From Nocardia abscessus NBRC 100374 (GTDB lineage: Bacteria > Actinomycetota > Actinomycetes > Mycobacteriales > Mycobacteriaceae), in assembly GCF_000308455.1 (NCBI RefSeq), contig NZ_BAFP01000047.1:1-64000 (forward strand): a DNA stretch of 64,000 bases. Reading direction: 5' to 3'. The position numbers and the translations under genes were made by a program. The notes beneath the pieces are model-generated. The model made no database searches and was not told where the DNA came from. It saw nothing but the letters and a program-made list of their open reading frames with translations. Positions 56,944 to 64,000 of the stretch are shown piece after piece. Positions within the stretch are counted from its first letter, which is position 1. Every line of letters starts with the position of its first letter.

Positions 56944-57008
56944 CGGCTCACCGCTTCTTCTGCAGGCCGGGCGGGTTCATGCGTCGTGCCGGCGTCGGCG
57001 ATGATCAC
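56940..57008 (-). CDS. 22-residue leader ORF behind the riboswitch
   Basis: GTG 57008 has a perfect GGAGGAG 5 nt upstream, the best ribosome binding site in this region, and this site overlaps the 3' strand of the riboswitch's outer stem. The peptide is VIIADAGTTHEPARPAEEAVSR. It ends in an ATGA overlap with the next ORF. Probably the riboswitch-controlled entry point for ribosomes into the operon. Confidence 0.5.
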   Translation of the reverse strand: MIIADAGTTHEPARPAEEAVSR

Positions 57009-57018
57009 TTCGACTCCT

Positions 57019-57106
57019 CCATCGGTCCCGGCGGAAGCACCCGCACCCGGTGACCGGGGGGTTGCTGCGACGTCGATGAGCCAGGTCTCTCGGTCGCTCT
57101 GGATGG
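57019..57106 (-). promoter_or_regulatory. SAM-clan (S-box) riboswitch
   Basis: Read on the minus strand, the element contains AGAGCGACCGAGAGACCTGG followed by CTCATCGACGTCGCAGCAACC. This aligns with the S-box core (AGA-GAAGC-...-GGGACUGGCCC-...-GCUUC-AGCAACC). The P2 stem is compensated (GCGAC with GTCGC), P2b is GAG/CTC, P3 is CCCGG-TCA-CCGGG, and the GGTGC strand follows. The outer stem is CCATC with GATGG, and the latter overlaps a GGAGGAG ribosome binding site. P4 seems short or missing, so it may be a SAM-I/IV-like variant. It should turn the operon down when SAM is plentiful, probably at translation level. Confidence 0.75.
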
Positions 57107-57480
57107 TTGGCGCCGACCCACCGTCATCGGGCGACAGGGTCGAGCCGAATCATGATGCCCAGCAAGTGAAGCCGGGAACAAGGGAAGTAATCACCGTGAG
57201 CGTAGATCTTGTCGCACCCGGATTCATCGGATCTTTGTAGTAACCAGGCATGCGCTGCTCTGCCGGGGCGGTGCGAGCACCGCGTCATCGCCGGCGAGCG
57301 TCCAGCGCCGAATGCCGACGGCCCGATGCAGCATACGGCTCTTGCCGAAGGTTGGGGCGCGGGGCCGGTTCGTTTCGGGCAAACGGGACTCGCCACAAAA
57401 TTGCTGTTCGTAATCCATACTGCTGGACGCGTTTGCCGGAGTACTGTGCCCCTCGATCGTCCCGCCGATGAGGAGGTTTC
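57107..57480. other. 374-bp intergenic stretch between divergent genes
   Basis: It contains the promoter for the minus-strand riboswitch operon and that for the secreted-protein gene (strong GAGGAGG at 57470-57476). No further gene or RNA recognised. Confidence 0.6.
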
Positions 57481-58188
57481 GTGATCACAATGCGTTCTCT
57501 GACCCAGTTGTCCGCTGTCGTGTCCGGTTCCATCGCTCTCGTGCTCGCCGGGCCGGGCGCCGCGCTCGCGGCTCCGGATGCCCCGATTCCCGCGTTCTCC
57601 GACGACTCCGTGCAGGTGGCCGCCCCAGGCGACCTGTTCGGCGCCTACCAAGCCGCACTCGACGCGCTGCGCGCGCTCGGGATCGCGCCGTTCGCGTACC
57701 CGACCGCGTCGGCGTTCTGCCTCGACAACACCACGGGCGGTTTGGCACCCGCCGTGGCGGGCGCCATTCCGGGGCCATGGCCGAAGAACACCGTGCAGAT
57801 TCCAGGCCAGGACCTCAGCGCCGTCAAGGCTGGGCAGACCATGTTCACCTTCGTGCCCTACGGCCTCGGTCCGGACGGCCCGAACACCGCGGGCATGCAG
57901 GTCGCCTGGCTCAACCTGAACACCGGCCGCGGCGGCACGGCCGCCATGGGGCCGCTGTCGGAGGTCGCCCGTGCGATGATCCCCGCGGCCGTCCCCGCTG
58001 ACCTGCGGCCTTCGGCCGAGCAGGCGATCCGGGACTTCCTCTTCGCGGCCCTGCCGATGGGCGGGGTGCGCGCGGTCCCGGTGGACACCGGGAAGGGCAC
58101 GGTGCTCGCCGCGGTGTTCGGCACGGTGCAGAACGGCGCCAAGTCCTGCTTCTTCTTGCCGACGGTCGGAATCACCCCGGTGCCATGA
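57481..58188 (+). CDS. Secreted protein of unknown function
   Basis: A 235-residue exported protein. Signal peptide with helix SAVVSGSIALVLAGPGAALA and an AxA cleavage site near residue 31. The mature part has FGAYQAALDALRALGIAPFAYPTASAFCLDNT and ends with GTVQNGAKSCFFLPTVGI; two Cys could form a disulfide. GTG 57481 has GAGGAGG 4 nt upstream; ATG 57490 is a second choice. Conserved in Nocardia-type genomes as far as I recall, no assigned domain. Confidence 0.8.
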   Translation: MITMRSLTQLSAVVSGSIALVLAGPGAALAAPDAPIPAFSDDSVQVAAPGDLFGAYQAALDALRALGIAPFAYPTASAFCLDNTTGGLAPAVAGAIPGPWPKNTVQIPGQDLSAVKAGQTMFTFVPYGLGPDGPNTAGMQVAWLNLNTGRGGTAAMGPLSEVARAMIPAAVPADLRPSAEQAIRDFLFAALPMGGVRAVPVDTGKGTVLAAVFGTVQNGAKSCFFLPTVGITPVP

Positions 58189-58215
58189 GGTCTCGGCCGC
58201 CGCGGCGCTGACCGC

Positions 58216-59382
58216 TCAGTCGAGCGAGCGACCTTTCCAGCGCGCTGTGCCGCGGCGGCGGGCCCGGTGTGAACGCGCCCACAGCAGCAGATACGCCGCG
58301 ACCGAGACCGGATGCGCGACGGCGGCCAGCACATCCGAGGCCCTCAGCGGACCGCCGGTCTCGGTGGAGCGGGCCAGCAGCCGCCCGCCCACGGCGGCGA
58401 GCCAGCCGATCGTGCCCGTCCGCCGGACCGCGCCCCTGCCGAGCACCGCGGCCACGGGCGGCACCCAATAGGCAAGAGCGGCAACGAGTCCCACCGCCGC
58501 TCCGCCCGCGATCGTGCCGTCGTAGGCCGACCAGAGCCAGCGGGTGTAGCCCGCGTCCAGGTCGGCGGCGCCGCGATACATCCTGGTGCCGGCCAGTGGG
58601 CCCGCCGCCACCACAACGGTGGAGTGACCGGCTCGCCGTAGCGTACGGGCGATGTCGAGGTCTTCGGTGACGCTCCCGGCCACCGCCGCGTGGCCACCCA
58701 CCGCGCGGTACACCGCGTTGTCGAACACGAGGAACTGTCCGCACGCCACCGCGGTGGAGGGCCGCAGACTCCGCTCGGCCACCGCGACCGGCAGCGTGGA
58801 GGCCCACGACCAGCACAGCAGCGGCTGCACCACGGCCTCTGCCACCGAACCGGCCACTTGCAGCGGCCACGGCGAGACCAGCGCGGCTCCTCGTCTGCGC
58901 AGAGCGCCGACCGCCGCGGCGATCGCCGCCGGGGCCAATCGCACGTCGGCGTCCACGAAGATCAGCACCGGCGCCGTCGCCTCCTCGGCCAGCCGGACAC
59001 AGGCGGCGGCCTTCCCGGTCCAGCCGGGCAGCGGGCCGGATTCGGTGCGCAGCAGGGTGAAACGGGAATCGTCCCCGATCGCCGCGCGGGCGGCAGCGCC
59101 GGTGTCGTCGGTGGACGCGTCGTCGAGGATGCGCACCTTCAGGCGCGGTACGCCCACTTGGGCGCGTAGGTCGGCGATCAGGTCGGGTAGCCGGTCGGCC
59201 TCGTTCCGTGCCGGGACGCAGACGGTGACGGGTTCGATCACAGTGGTCGGGCTGTCCGCCAACCGCGGCAGGGTGATCCGGTTGTACAGCGCGATACCCG
59301 CGCCGAGCACGGCCAGCGCGGTAGCGCAGGTCGGCAGGATCGAGGTCGCGCGCAACGTCTTCGGCAGGTCGGCACTCACCAT
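58216..59382 (-). CDS. Family 2 glycosyltransferase (carotenoid-cluster type)
   Basis: A 388-residue membrane-bound GT2. One N-terminal anchor (about 12-32), then VTVCVPARNEADRLPDLIADL, LDDASTDDTG, FVDADVRLAP (D-x-D), GQFLVFDNAVYRAVGGHAAVAGSVTEDLDIA with the ED catalytic base, and C-terminal helices. HpnB-like enzymes and carotenoid glycosyltransferases share this form. It is convergent with the secreted-protein gene and lies near CruF- and CrtO-like genes, so a carotenoid glycoside role is inferred. ATG 59382. Confidence 0.82.
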   Translation of the reverse strand: MVSADLPKTLRATSILPTCATALAVLGAGIALYNRITLPRLADSPTTVIEPVTVCVPARNEADRLPDLIADLRAQVGVPRLKVRILDDASTDDTGAAARAAIGDDSRFTLLRTESGPLPGWTGKAAACVRLAEEATAPVLIFVDADVRLAPAAIAAAVGALRRRGAALVSPWPLQVAGSVAEAVVQPLLCWSWASTLPVAVAERSLRPSTAVACGQFLVFDNAVYRAVGGHAAVAGSVTEDLDIARTLRRAGHSTVVVAAGPLAGTRMYRGAADLDAGYTRWLWSAYDGTIAGGAAVGLVAALAYWVPPVAAVLGRGAVRRTGTIGWLAAVGGRLLARSTETGGPLRASDVLAAVAHPVSVAAYLLLWARSHRARRRGTARWKGRSLD

Positions 59383-59417
59383 GTGCGCCACGCTATCCCG
59401 GCGCACCGACCTACCGC

Positions 59418-60200
59418 TCAGCGATTCTGCGTCACCGAGCGCCACCAGCGGCTCAACGAGAAGCCGACTTCCGGCGATCCGGGCGGGGCGGGGTTGCGGT
59501 CCATGTAGGCCAGCGCGGCGACGATGGCGGCTACCGCGAGGGTGATGCCGCCCGCGATGCCCGCCCAGCCCGCGAACGAGCGGGTGTTCGGGTCGGCGTA
59601 GCTCACCTCGGCGCTCGGTCTGGAGACCTCACCGGGCGGCAGCCTCCAGGAGACGACGTTGTCGCCGTCGCGGCTGCCGTTGGTCTTGGCGACGCGGGCC
59701 GGAAAGGCGATGGTGAACTGCACGTCGGAGCCGTGCGGCGGAACGGATTTGAGGTCGACGCGCCCGGTCATCTTGACCAGGTCGCCGGTGCGCTGGAATT
59801 GCAGCTGGAACATGCCCTGGGTCTGCTCGGACAGCTGGCCGAGCTGCTGCACCTCACCGAAGGACAGATCCTCGAAGAACACCTGGCTGCCGGTGTAACC
59901 GTCCTGGGCGTACGGCTCCACGCGCACCTTCGCGGCCAGCGTCTCGGGCGCCTTCAGCTGCGGGCCCTTGTCGCCGGGGTCGGCGGGCACCACGGCGGCC
60001 ACGAGCCGCCCCGACACCCGGTCGTTGGACGAGACGCCCATCGACACCTGCACCCGCAGGCAGCTCGCGAGCATCGGCACCAGCATCGCCGCGAGCAGAA
60101 CGGCCGCCGCGACACGCACGCCGCGGCGTCGGGCCCGCCGCTGCGGGAGGTCCGGGGCATCGGGCTTCGTGGTGACGGGACTCGGCTGCACGGGTGACAT
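59418..60200 (-). CDS. lppM: LppM-family lipoprotein
   Basis: A 260-residue protein with a basic start, a signal/anchor helix (VAAAVLLAAMLVPML) and the lipobox LASC at about residue 48. A LppM domain (RVQVSMGVSSNDRVSGRLVAAVVP...; GFTGSQVFFEDLSFGEVQQL) follows, then a C-terminal membrane helix (GWAGIAGGITLAVAAIVAALAY). LppM in M. tuberculosis (Rv2171) affects lipomannan/PIM content and phagosome behaviour. It sits next to the metF-side of the syntenic block here too. ATG 60200. Confidence 0.88.
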   Translation of the reverse strand: MSPVQPSPVTTKPDAPDLPQRRARRRGVRVAAAVLLAAMLVPMLASCLRVQVSMGVSSNDRVSGRLVAAVVPADPGDKGPQLKAPETLAAKVRVEPYAQDGYTGSQVFFEDLSFGEVQQLGQLSEQTQGMFQLQFQRTGDLVKMTGRVDLKSVPPHGSDVQFTIAFPARVAKTNGSRDGDNVVSWRLPPGEVSRPSAEVSYADPNTRSFAGWAGIAGGITLAVAAIVAALAYMDRNPAPPGSPEVGFSLSRWWRSVTQNR

Positions 60201-60280
60201 CGTGCCAGGCCGTCGGCCCGGAATGAAACGCACCAGTCGCAACGCGCGTCGGCCTGCCGCGCCGGGCGGATCGCACCGGG

Positions 60281-61153
60281 TCAGCGGCGCGCGCGAGCAG
60301 CTACGACCAGTAAGGGAACGCCGAGCACAGCCATACCGGCGAAGCCGTAACCAGCGGAGGGCAGAAGGCCGAGGAACACCGCGTGGGCCAGCGCCGACCC
60401 CAGCCAGGTCCACAGGAACAAGGTCACCGGGACGACGCGTGCCGGCGCGCGACCGTGCTCCGGCGGCGTCCGCACCGGATCCGGCGCGGCCTGCTCCCAG
60501 GCCGCCAGCAATCCGCCCATCACGAGCGCGACGCCGAACCATCCCAGGTAGTTCGTCACCGGGATCCAGTCCAGCCCGGGCAGCCCGGACTGGGTGTCAC
60601 ACCAGGTCCACTGCCCGTCGGCCACCATTTGCGGATCGAGGAACAGATCCCAGCCCACCGCGCCCGCCGCCGTCGTCACGACCCGTGCGAGCGTGTGCCG
60701 CGACAACATCCCGGCCACCACCCATACCGGGTAGATTCCACCGGTCCAGGCCAGCGGCACGATCAACGGCACCGTCAGCAAGGCGGGACCGAGCCGGTCG
60801 GCGGCGTACTCGTAGCAGCCGAACGGCACTCCCGTCGCGGTGCCGATCACCTCGGCCGTGAGCCCGAGACCGGAGACGACGACCAGGAAGCCGATGGCGT
60901 ACCGCGGTCCCCTGGTCGCGGTGGCGTGTGCCAGCGCGGCGCCCGCGGACAGCAGCACGATCGCGACGGTGATCCGGTCGCGCGTGCCGCCGGTGGTCAG
61001 CGGATATCCGATCTGCGCGACGATCGCCGCGGCGGAGAAGACGAGGGGAAGGAGAAAGCGCCCCGAGCGATACCAGGGCACCGAATACGCGGGATGTTCG
61101 CGTGTCGGCGTGGTCCGCCCCGTCGCCGTCGCCAGCTCGCCCGAGTGCCTCAT
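60281..61153 (-). CDS. CruF-like carotenoid biosynthesis protein
   Basis: A 290-residue membrane protein with about seven helices, of the DUF422/CruF family (bisanhydrobacterioruberin/carotenoid 1,2-hydratase type). FGCYEYAADRLGPALLTVPLIVPLAWTGGIYPVWVVAGML, a WDLFLDPQMVADGQWTWCD motif and VTNYLGWFGVALVMG are characteristic. It would hydrate carotenoid end groups in the membrane. ATG 61153 overlaps the CrtO-like stop by 4 bp, so both are co-translated. Confidence 0.85.
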   Translation of the reverse strand: MRHSGELATATGRTTPTREHPAYSVPWYRSGRFLLPLVFSAAAIVAQIGYPLTTGGTRDRITVAIVLLSAGAALAHATATRGPRYAIGFLVVVSGLGLTAEVIGTATGVPFGCYEYAADRLGPALLTVPLIVPLAWTGGIYPVWVVAGMLSRHTLARVVTTAAGAVGWDLFLDPQMVADGQWTWCDTQSGLPGLDWIPVTNYLGWFGVALVMGGLLAAWEQAAPDPVRTPPEHGRAPARVVPVTLFLWTWLGSALAHAVFLGLLPSAGYGFAGMAVLGVPLLVVAARARR

Positions 61154-62715
61154 CGTCGCAGCCACCGGGGTAGCCGACGCCGTTTCAGGTCGCGCAGCGC
61201 GAGTGCGGCGGCGGTGCGGCCGCTCGCGCCGGAGACACCGCCGCCGGGGTGGGTGGACGCGCCGGTCAGGTACAGCCCCGGCGCACCGGGCACCCGCTGC
61301 CCCGCCAGTTCCGGCAGCGGGCGCCACAGCATCACCTGGTCCAGCGACATCTCCACGTGCATGACGTTGCCGCCGACGAGCCCGAGTTCGCGCTCCAAGT
61401 CCACCGGCGTCTGCACGTGCGTGCGCAACACCGTCTCCGCGAAACCGGGTGCGTAGGAGTCGACTTCGGCGATGATCCGGTCGCCTTCCTGCTGCGCGAG
61501 GCGGGCCCAATCGTCACCGGAGGCCAGTCGGTACGGGTGCCACTGCGCCCACAGCGACAACTGATGCTCACCCGGCGGCGCGATGGTCGGGTCGAGGGCA
61601 CTGAAACTCATCGCCAGCACCACCGGCCGCGGCGGCAGGTCCCCCGCCAGCGCCGCGCCGTGCGCACGACGCAACTGCGCGCGATCGGACACCAGGAATT
61701 GCAGACCGCGGGCGGAGTGATCGATCGGGCTGCCGGGGTAACTGGGCAGCGCCGAGGTGGCGGCCCGCACCACCATCCCGATCCCGGGACCGACGCGGAT
61801 GCGCCGCCGCCAGTCGTCGAGCACCGCACCGTCGAATCCGCCGTCGCGGAGCAACTCCAGCGTGGTCAGCACATGGCTGCCCGCGATCACGGTGTCGGCG
61901 CACAGCTCTCGGCCCGACGCGGTGCGCACCCGCCAGCGGTCGCCGTCGCGGCGCAGGGCCACCACCGCGTCGCCCGCGGTCACCACCCCGCCGTCCGAGC
62001 GCAGCCGCGCCACCAGCGCCGTGGTCAGCGCTCCGCTGCCGCCGACCGCCCGCCCCGGCGGCAGGGTGTGCATGAGCGCGGCGAAGCCCACCATCGGCGC
62101 CGTGCCCGGCTCCGACATCGGCGGCCCGGACTGCGCACCGAACCACGCCAGCGACGCCTTCAGGCGCTCGTCCTCGAAGGAGGCGTCCAGCAGCGCGTCC
62201 CCGGATTGCAGGAATTCCCGCGAGAGGGCGCTGCCGCCGTCTTTCGCGTCCAGTCCCCAGAACGACCGCACGAGCCTGCCCGGCGTCGGTCCGCCACCGA
62301 AGGCTCGCATCACGCGGGCGCTGCGCGGACCCCACACCTGGACGAATCGGCGATAGGCCGCCGCGTCCCGGTGGCCGCAGGCCGCCGCGATCGACGCGCA
62401 GGTCGCTTCCAGGTCGCGGTGGAACACGAGGGCGGGGCGGCCCGCGTGCGCGGGCGAGAAACCCCATGGGTCGCAGTCGATGTATCGCAGCCCGAAGCGG
62501 TCGAGTTCGAGTTCCTCGACGATGCCGGTGTGGCGGATCATGATGTGCGCCGACGAGCCGCGATCGACCCGATGGCCGGGGAACCGCTCGACCGTCGACA
62601 CCGCGCCGCCGAGGACATCGTCGCGTTCGAGCACCTCGACCTCGTGTCCGGCGCGGGCGAGATAACACGCGGCGACCAAGGCGTTGTGGCCCGAGCCGAC
62701 GACGACCACCGTCAC
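61150..62715 (-). CDS. CrtI/CrtO-family FAD carotenoid oxidoreductase
   Basis: A 521-residue FAD protein. VVVVGSGHNALVAACYLARAGHEVEVLERDD is the dinucleotide fold, followed by GGAVSTVERFPGHRVDRGSS. Its C-terminal line GLYLTGASTHPGGGVSGASGRTAA replaces the CrtI form. GSGHNALV and HPGGGVSG are typical of the CrtO ketolase/desaturase-like clade. It could ketolate or further desaturate the lycopene-type product. GTG 62715 has GAGGG upstream; the frame is coupled to CruF. Confidence 0.84.
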   Translation of the reverse strand: MTVVVVGSGHNALVAACYLARAGHEVEVLERDDVLGGAVSTVERFPGHRVDRGSSAHIMIRHTGIVEELELDRFGLRYIDCDPWGFSPAHAGRPALVFHRDLEATCASIAAACGHRDAAAYRRFVQVWGPRSARVMRAFGGGPTPGRLVRSFWGLDAKDGGSALSREFLQSGDALLDASFEDERLKASLAWFGAQSGPPMSEPGTAPMVGFAALMHTLPPGRAVGGSGALTTALVARLRSDGGVVTAGDAVVALRRDGDRWRVRTASGRELCADTVIAGSHVLTTLELLRDGGFDGAVLDDWRRRIRVGPGIGMVVRAATSALPSYPGSPIDHSARGLQFLVSDRAQLRRAHGAALAGDLPPRPVVLAMSFSALDPTIAPPGEHQLSLWAQWHPYRLASGDDWARLAQQEGDRIIAEVDSYAPGFAETVLRTHVQTPVDLERELGLVGGNVMHVEMSLDQVMLWRPLPELAGQRVPGAPGLYLTGASTHPGGGVSGASGRTAAALALRDLKRRRLPRWLRR

Positions 62716-62722
62716 GTGACCC

Positions 62723-63334
62723 TCACAGCGGTAGCCGCCTGCCGAGGATCGCGAACGGACGGTTGTCGCCCGCGAACACGAAATTGCGGACCACGTCGGT
62801 GAATCCCTGCCTGCGGTACAACCGCCAGGCGCGGTTGTCCTCACCGGCGACCTCGGGCGTCGACAGCAGCACGGCGCGCTCGGTGCGGTCGCGCAGCAGC
62901 CGTTCCAGCAGCGTGGCGCCGATGCCGCGGCCCTGCGCGGTCGGATGCACATGCAGTTCGGTGAGCTCGAAGTAGTCCGAGAGGAGTTCGCGCGTGGAGT
63001 GTTCCGGCCAGCCCGAGCGCCGCATTCCGCTGTGTACCTGCTGGTGCCACCACTGGTGCGCGGCGCCGCGATAGCCGTAGGCGATCGCCACGATCGGTGC
63101 GCGGCGCAGATCGATCCGGCCGGAGTCGTCGGGCAGCACCGCCGCGACCGCCTGCCAGCCGGGCCGGGTGGTGTGCTCGGTCCACATCGGTGCGCGATGG
63201 TTCTCGGTCCCGCGCGGATAGTCCATGGCGGCCACGTAGACCGCCAGTGCGTCGTGCAGCCGGGAGCGCAGAGCCGCCACCGAGAGATCGATGACGGCGG
63301 GTGCGGGAGTGTGATTGGGCTTGACGGCGGTCAT
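62723..63334 (-). CDS. GNAT N-acetyltransferase (Rv2170-like)
   Basis: A 203-residue acetyltransferase. A short N-terminal region precedes PIVAIAYGYRGA, then YFELTELHVHPTAQGRGIGATLLERLLRD, which carries the acetyl-CoA Q-G-R-G-I-G loop, and RAWRLYRRQGFTDVVRNF. M. tuberculosis Rv2170 is the syntenic homologue. Substrate is not identifiable. ATG 63334. Confidence 0.85.
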   Translation of the reverse strand: MTAVKPNHTPAPAVIDLSVAALRSRLHDALAVYVAAMDYPRGTENHRAPMWTEHTTRPGWQAVAAVLPDDSGRIDLRRAPIVAIAYGYRGAAHQWWHQQVHSGMRRSGWPEHSTRELLSDYFELTELHVHPTAQGRGIGATLLERLLRDRTERAVLLSTPEVAGEDNRAWRLYRRQGFTDVVRNFVFAGDNRPFAILGRRLPL

Positions 63335-63504
63335 GGCTCTCGTCGGTCGCGCGGACGCGGAAGTTTGTCGGTGGGCGTCTCTATATTGAAGCTCAATTCA
63401 AACGTTCGAATACCTGTTCGGTCCGGGCGGTTGCTGGAAAGCGGTGGGGGACGCCGCCTCCAGCGCGGATACGGGCCAAGGTACGCGATGGTGGAGGGAC
63501 GGCG

Positions 63505-63945
63505 ATGTCTGGTCGAGTGGAATATCCGGGCCGGCCCGGCCGGGCCGGCAAGCTGCTGGAGCGCGCGGACGGGTTGCTCATGCAGGCGGCGGGGGAACGG
63601 GATCCGCGGGAGCGGTTCCGCACCGCCTACCTGGCAGCCCTGCGCGGCGCGGGCGCGGTGATCGCGCTCACGGGCGCCGACGCCGCACCCCGCGCGCGTT
63701 CGCGCAACGCGTGGGTGCTGATGCAGCGCGCCGCCCCCGAGTTCGTGATGTGGGCGGACTACTTCAGCGCGCGCTCGGAGATCCGGGCCGCGCTGGAGGC
63801 CGGGCTGGACCGACAGGTCGACGAACACGAGGCCGACGAGTTCTCTTCGCGGGTGGCTGCATTCCTGCACGACGTGGAGGATCTCCTCGCGGCGTCGGCT
63901 CGGTTGCGCCCCGCCCCGGGAGTCACCGGCGGCATGACCGCTTAG
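63505..63945 (+). CDS. SAV_6107-family HEPN domain protein
   Basis: A 146-residue all-helical protein. RFRTAYLAALRGAGAVIAL and RSRNAWVLMQRAAPEFVMWADYFSARSEIRAALEAGLDRQVDEHEADEFSSRVAAFLHDVEDLL match the actinobacterial SAV_6107 HEPN family. The RNase-type R-x4-6-H motif of toxin HEPN proteins is not obvious; its role is unknown. ATG 63505 with GGAGGGAC upstream. Behind it 55 bp of the window remain, with no gene. Confidence 0.82.
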   Translation: MSGRVEYPGRPGRAGKLLERADGLLMQAAGERDPRERFRTAYLAALRGAGAVIALTGADAAPRARSRNAWVLMQRAAPEFVMWADYFSARSEIRAALEAGLDRQVDEHEADEFSSRVAAFLHDVEDLLAASARLRPAPGVTGGMTA

Positions 63946-64000
63946 TGCGGCTGAAGACGGACTACGCCGACTGAGCCCATAAGGTGGTCTGGCCCTGATC

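Overview
The window looks like a chromosomal segment of a high-GC Mycobacteriales actinobacterium, most probably Nocardia. From about 11.6 kb onward, codons are strongly GC-ended. Gene order follows the Mycobacterium tuberculosis Rv2170-Rv2196 neighbourhood: GNAT, lppM, metF, idsA2, mptA, the PknL substrate, pknL, aroG, RNase AS, qcrBAC-ctaE, trpD, DEDDh/GIY-YIG nuclease, NlpC/P60, pimB, SRPBCC and ArsA-like proteins, plsC. Species assignment from sequence alone is not possible.

Region 1 (1-11.5 kb) is accessory and visibly less GC-rich. It has a DUF5753/DUF397-type pair at the left edge, a frameshifted membrane/PQQ-like gene whose 3' end carries 13.75 copies of an octamer GGCCAAAA, then a type VII secretion (ESX)-associated islet: two small helical WXG100/EspC-like proteins, an 849-residue WXG-headed protein, a Pro/Gly-rich PPE/EspB-like protein with three C-terminal repeats, an EspG-type chaperone, and lipoproteins including one DUF3558. 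No ESX membrane or ATPase genes (EccB/C/D/E, MycP) are present. An MFS transporter closes the region.

Region 2 (11.6-25.4 kb, almost all on the minus strand) holds an FAD oxidase, a Tat-exported PhoD phosphatase, a Spo0M-like protein, a stand-alone TrpF-like protein, then envelope-related core genes: PlsC, a ROK sugar kinase, the ArsA-like/SRPBCC cluster, PimB' mannosyltransferase, an HExxH membrane peptidase and two NlpC/P60 peptidoglycan hydrolases that share a 19-bp upstream motif.

Region 3 (25.9-39 kb) is respiratory and housekeeping core: DEDDh exonuclease with GIY-YIG domain, AsnC-like ligand-binding protein, trpD, ctaE-qcrC-qcrA-qcrB with a strong terminator, RNase AS with a non-AUG start, class II DAHP synthase, PknL with four PASTA domains and its DNA-binding partner. 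It ends in an array of four repeats, with a fifth copy upstream of pimB.

Region 4 (39.9-46.7 kb) is an isoprenoid/carotenoid operon (idsA-crtI-mptA-crtB) with the lipoarabinomannan mannosyltransferase mptA embedded in it, and metF divergent from it. Region 5 (46.8-57.1 kb) is an operon of overlapping genes for uptake and flavin-dependent oxidation of an unknown, probably sulfur-containing, compound: substrate-binding lipoprotein, two permeases, fused ATPase, an orphan 137-residue protein, three LLM-type flavoenzymes and a DUF1684 protein. It starts with a SAM-clan riboswitch and two tiny translationally coupled ORFs. Region 6 (57.5-64 kb) has a secreted protein, then a second carotenoid-tailoring set (GT2, CruF-like, CrtO-like) around lppM, a GNAT acetyltransferase and a HEPN protein.
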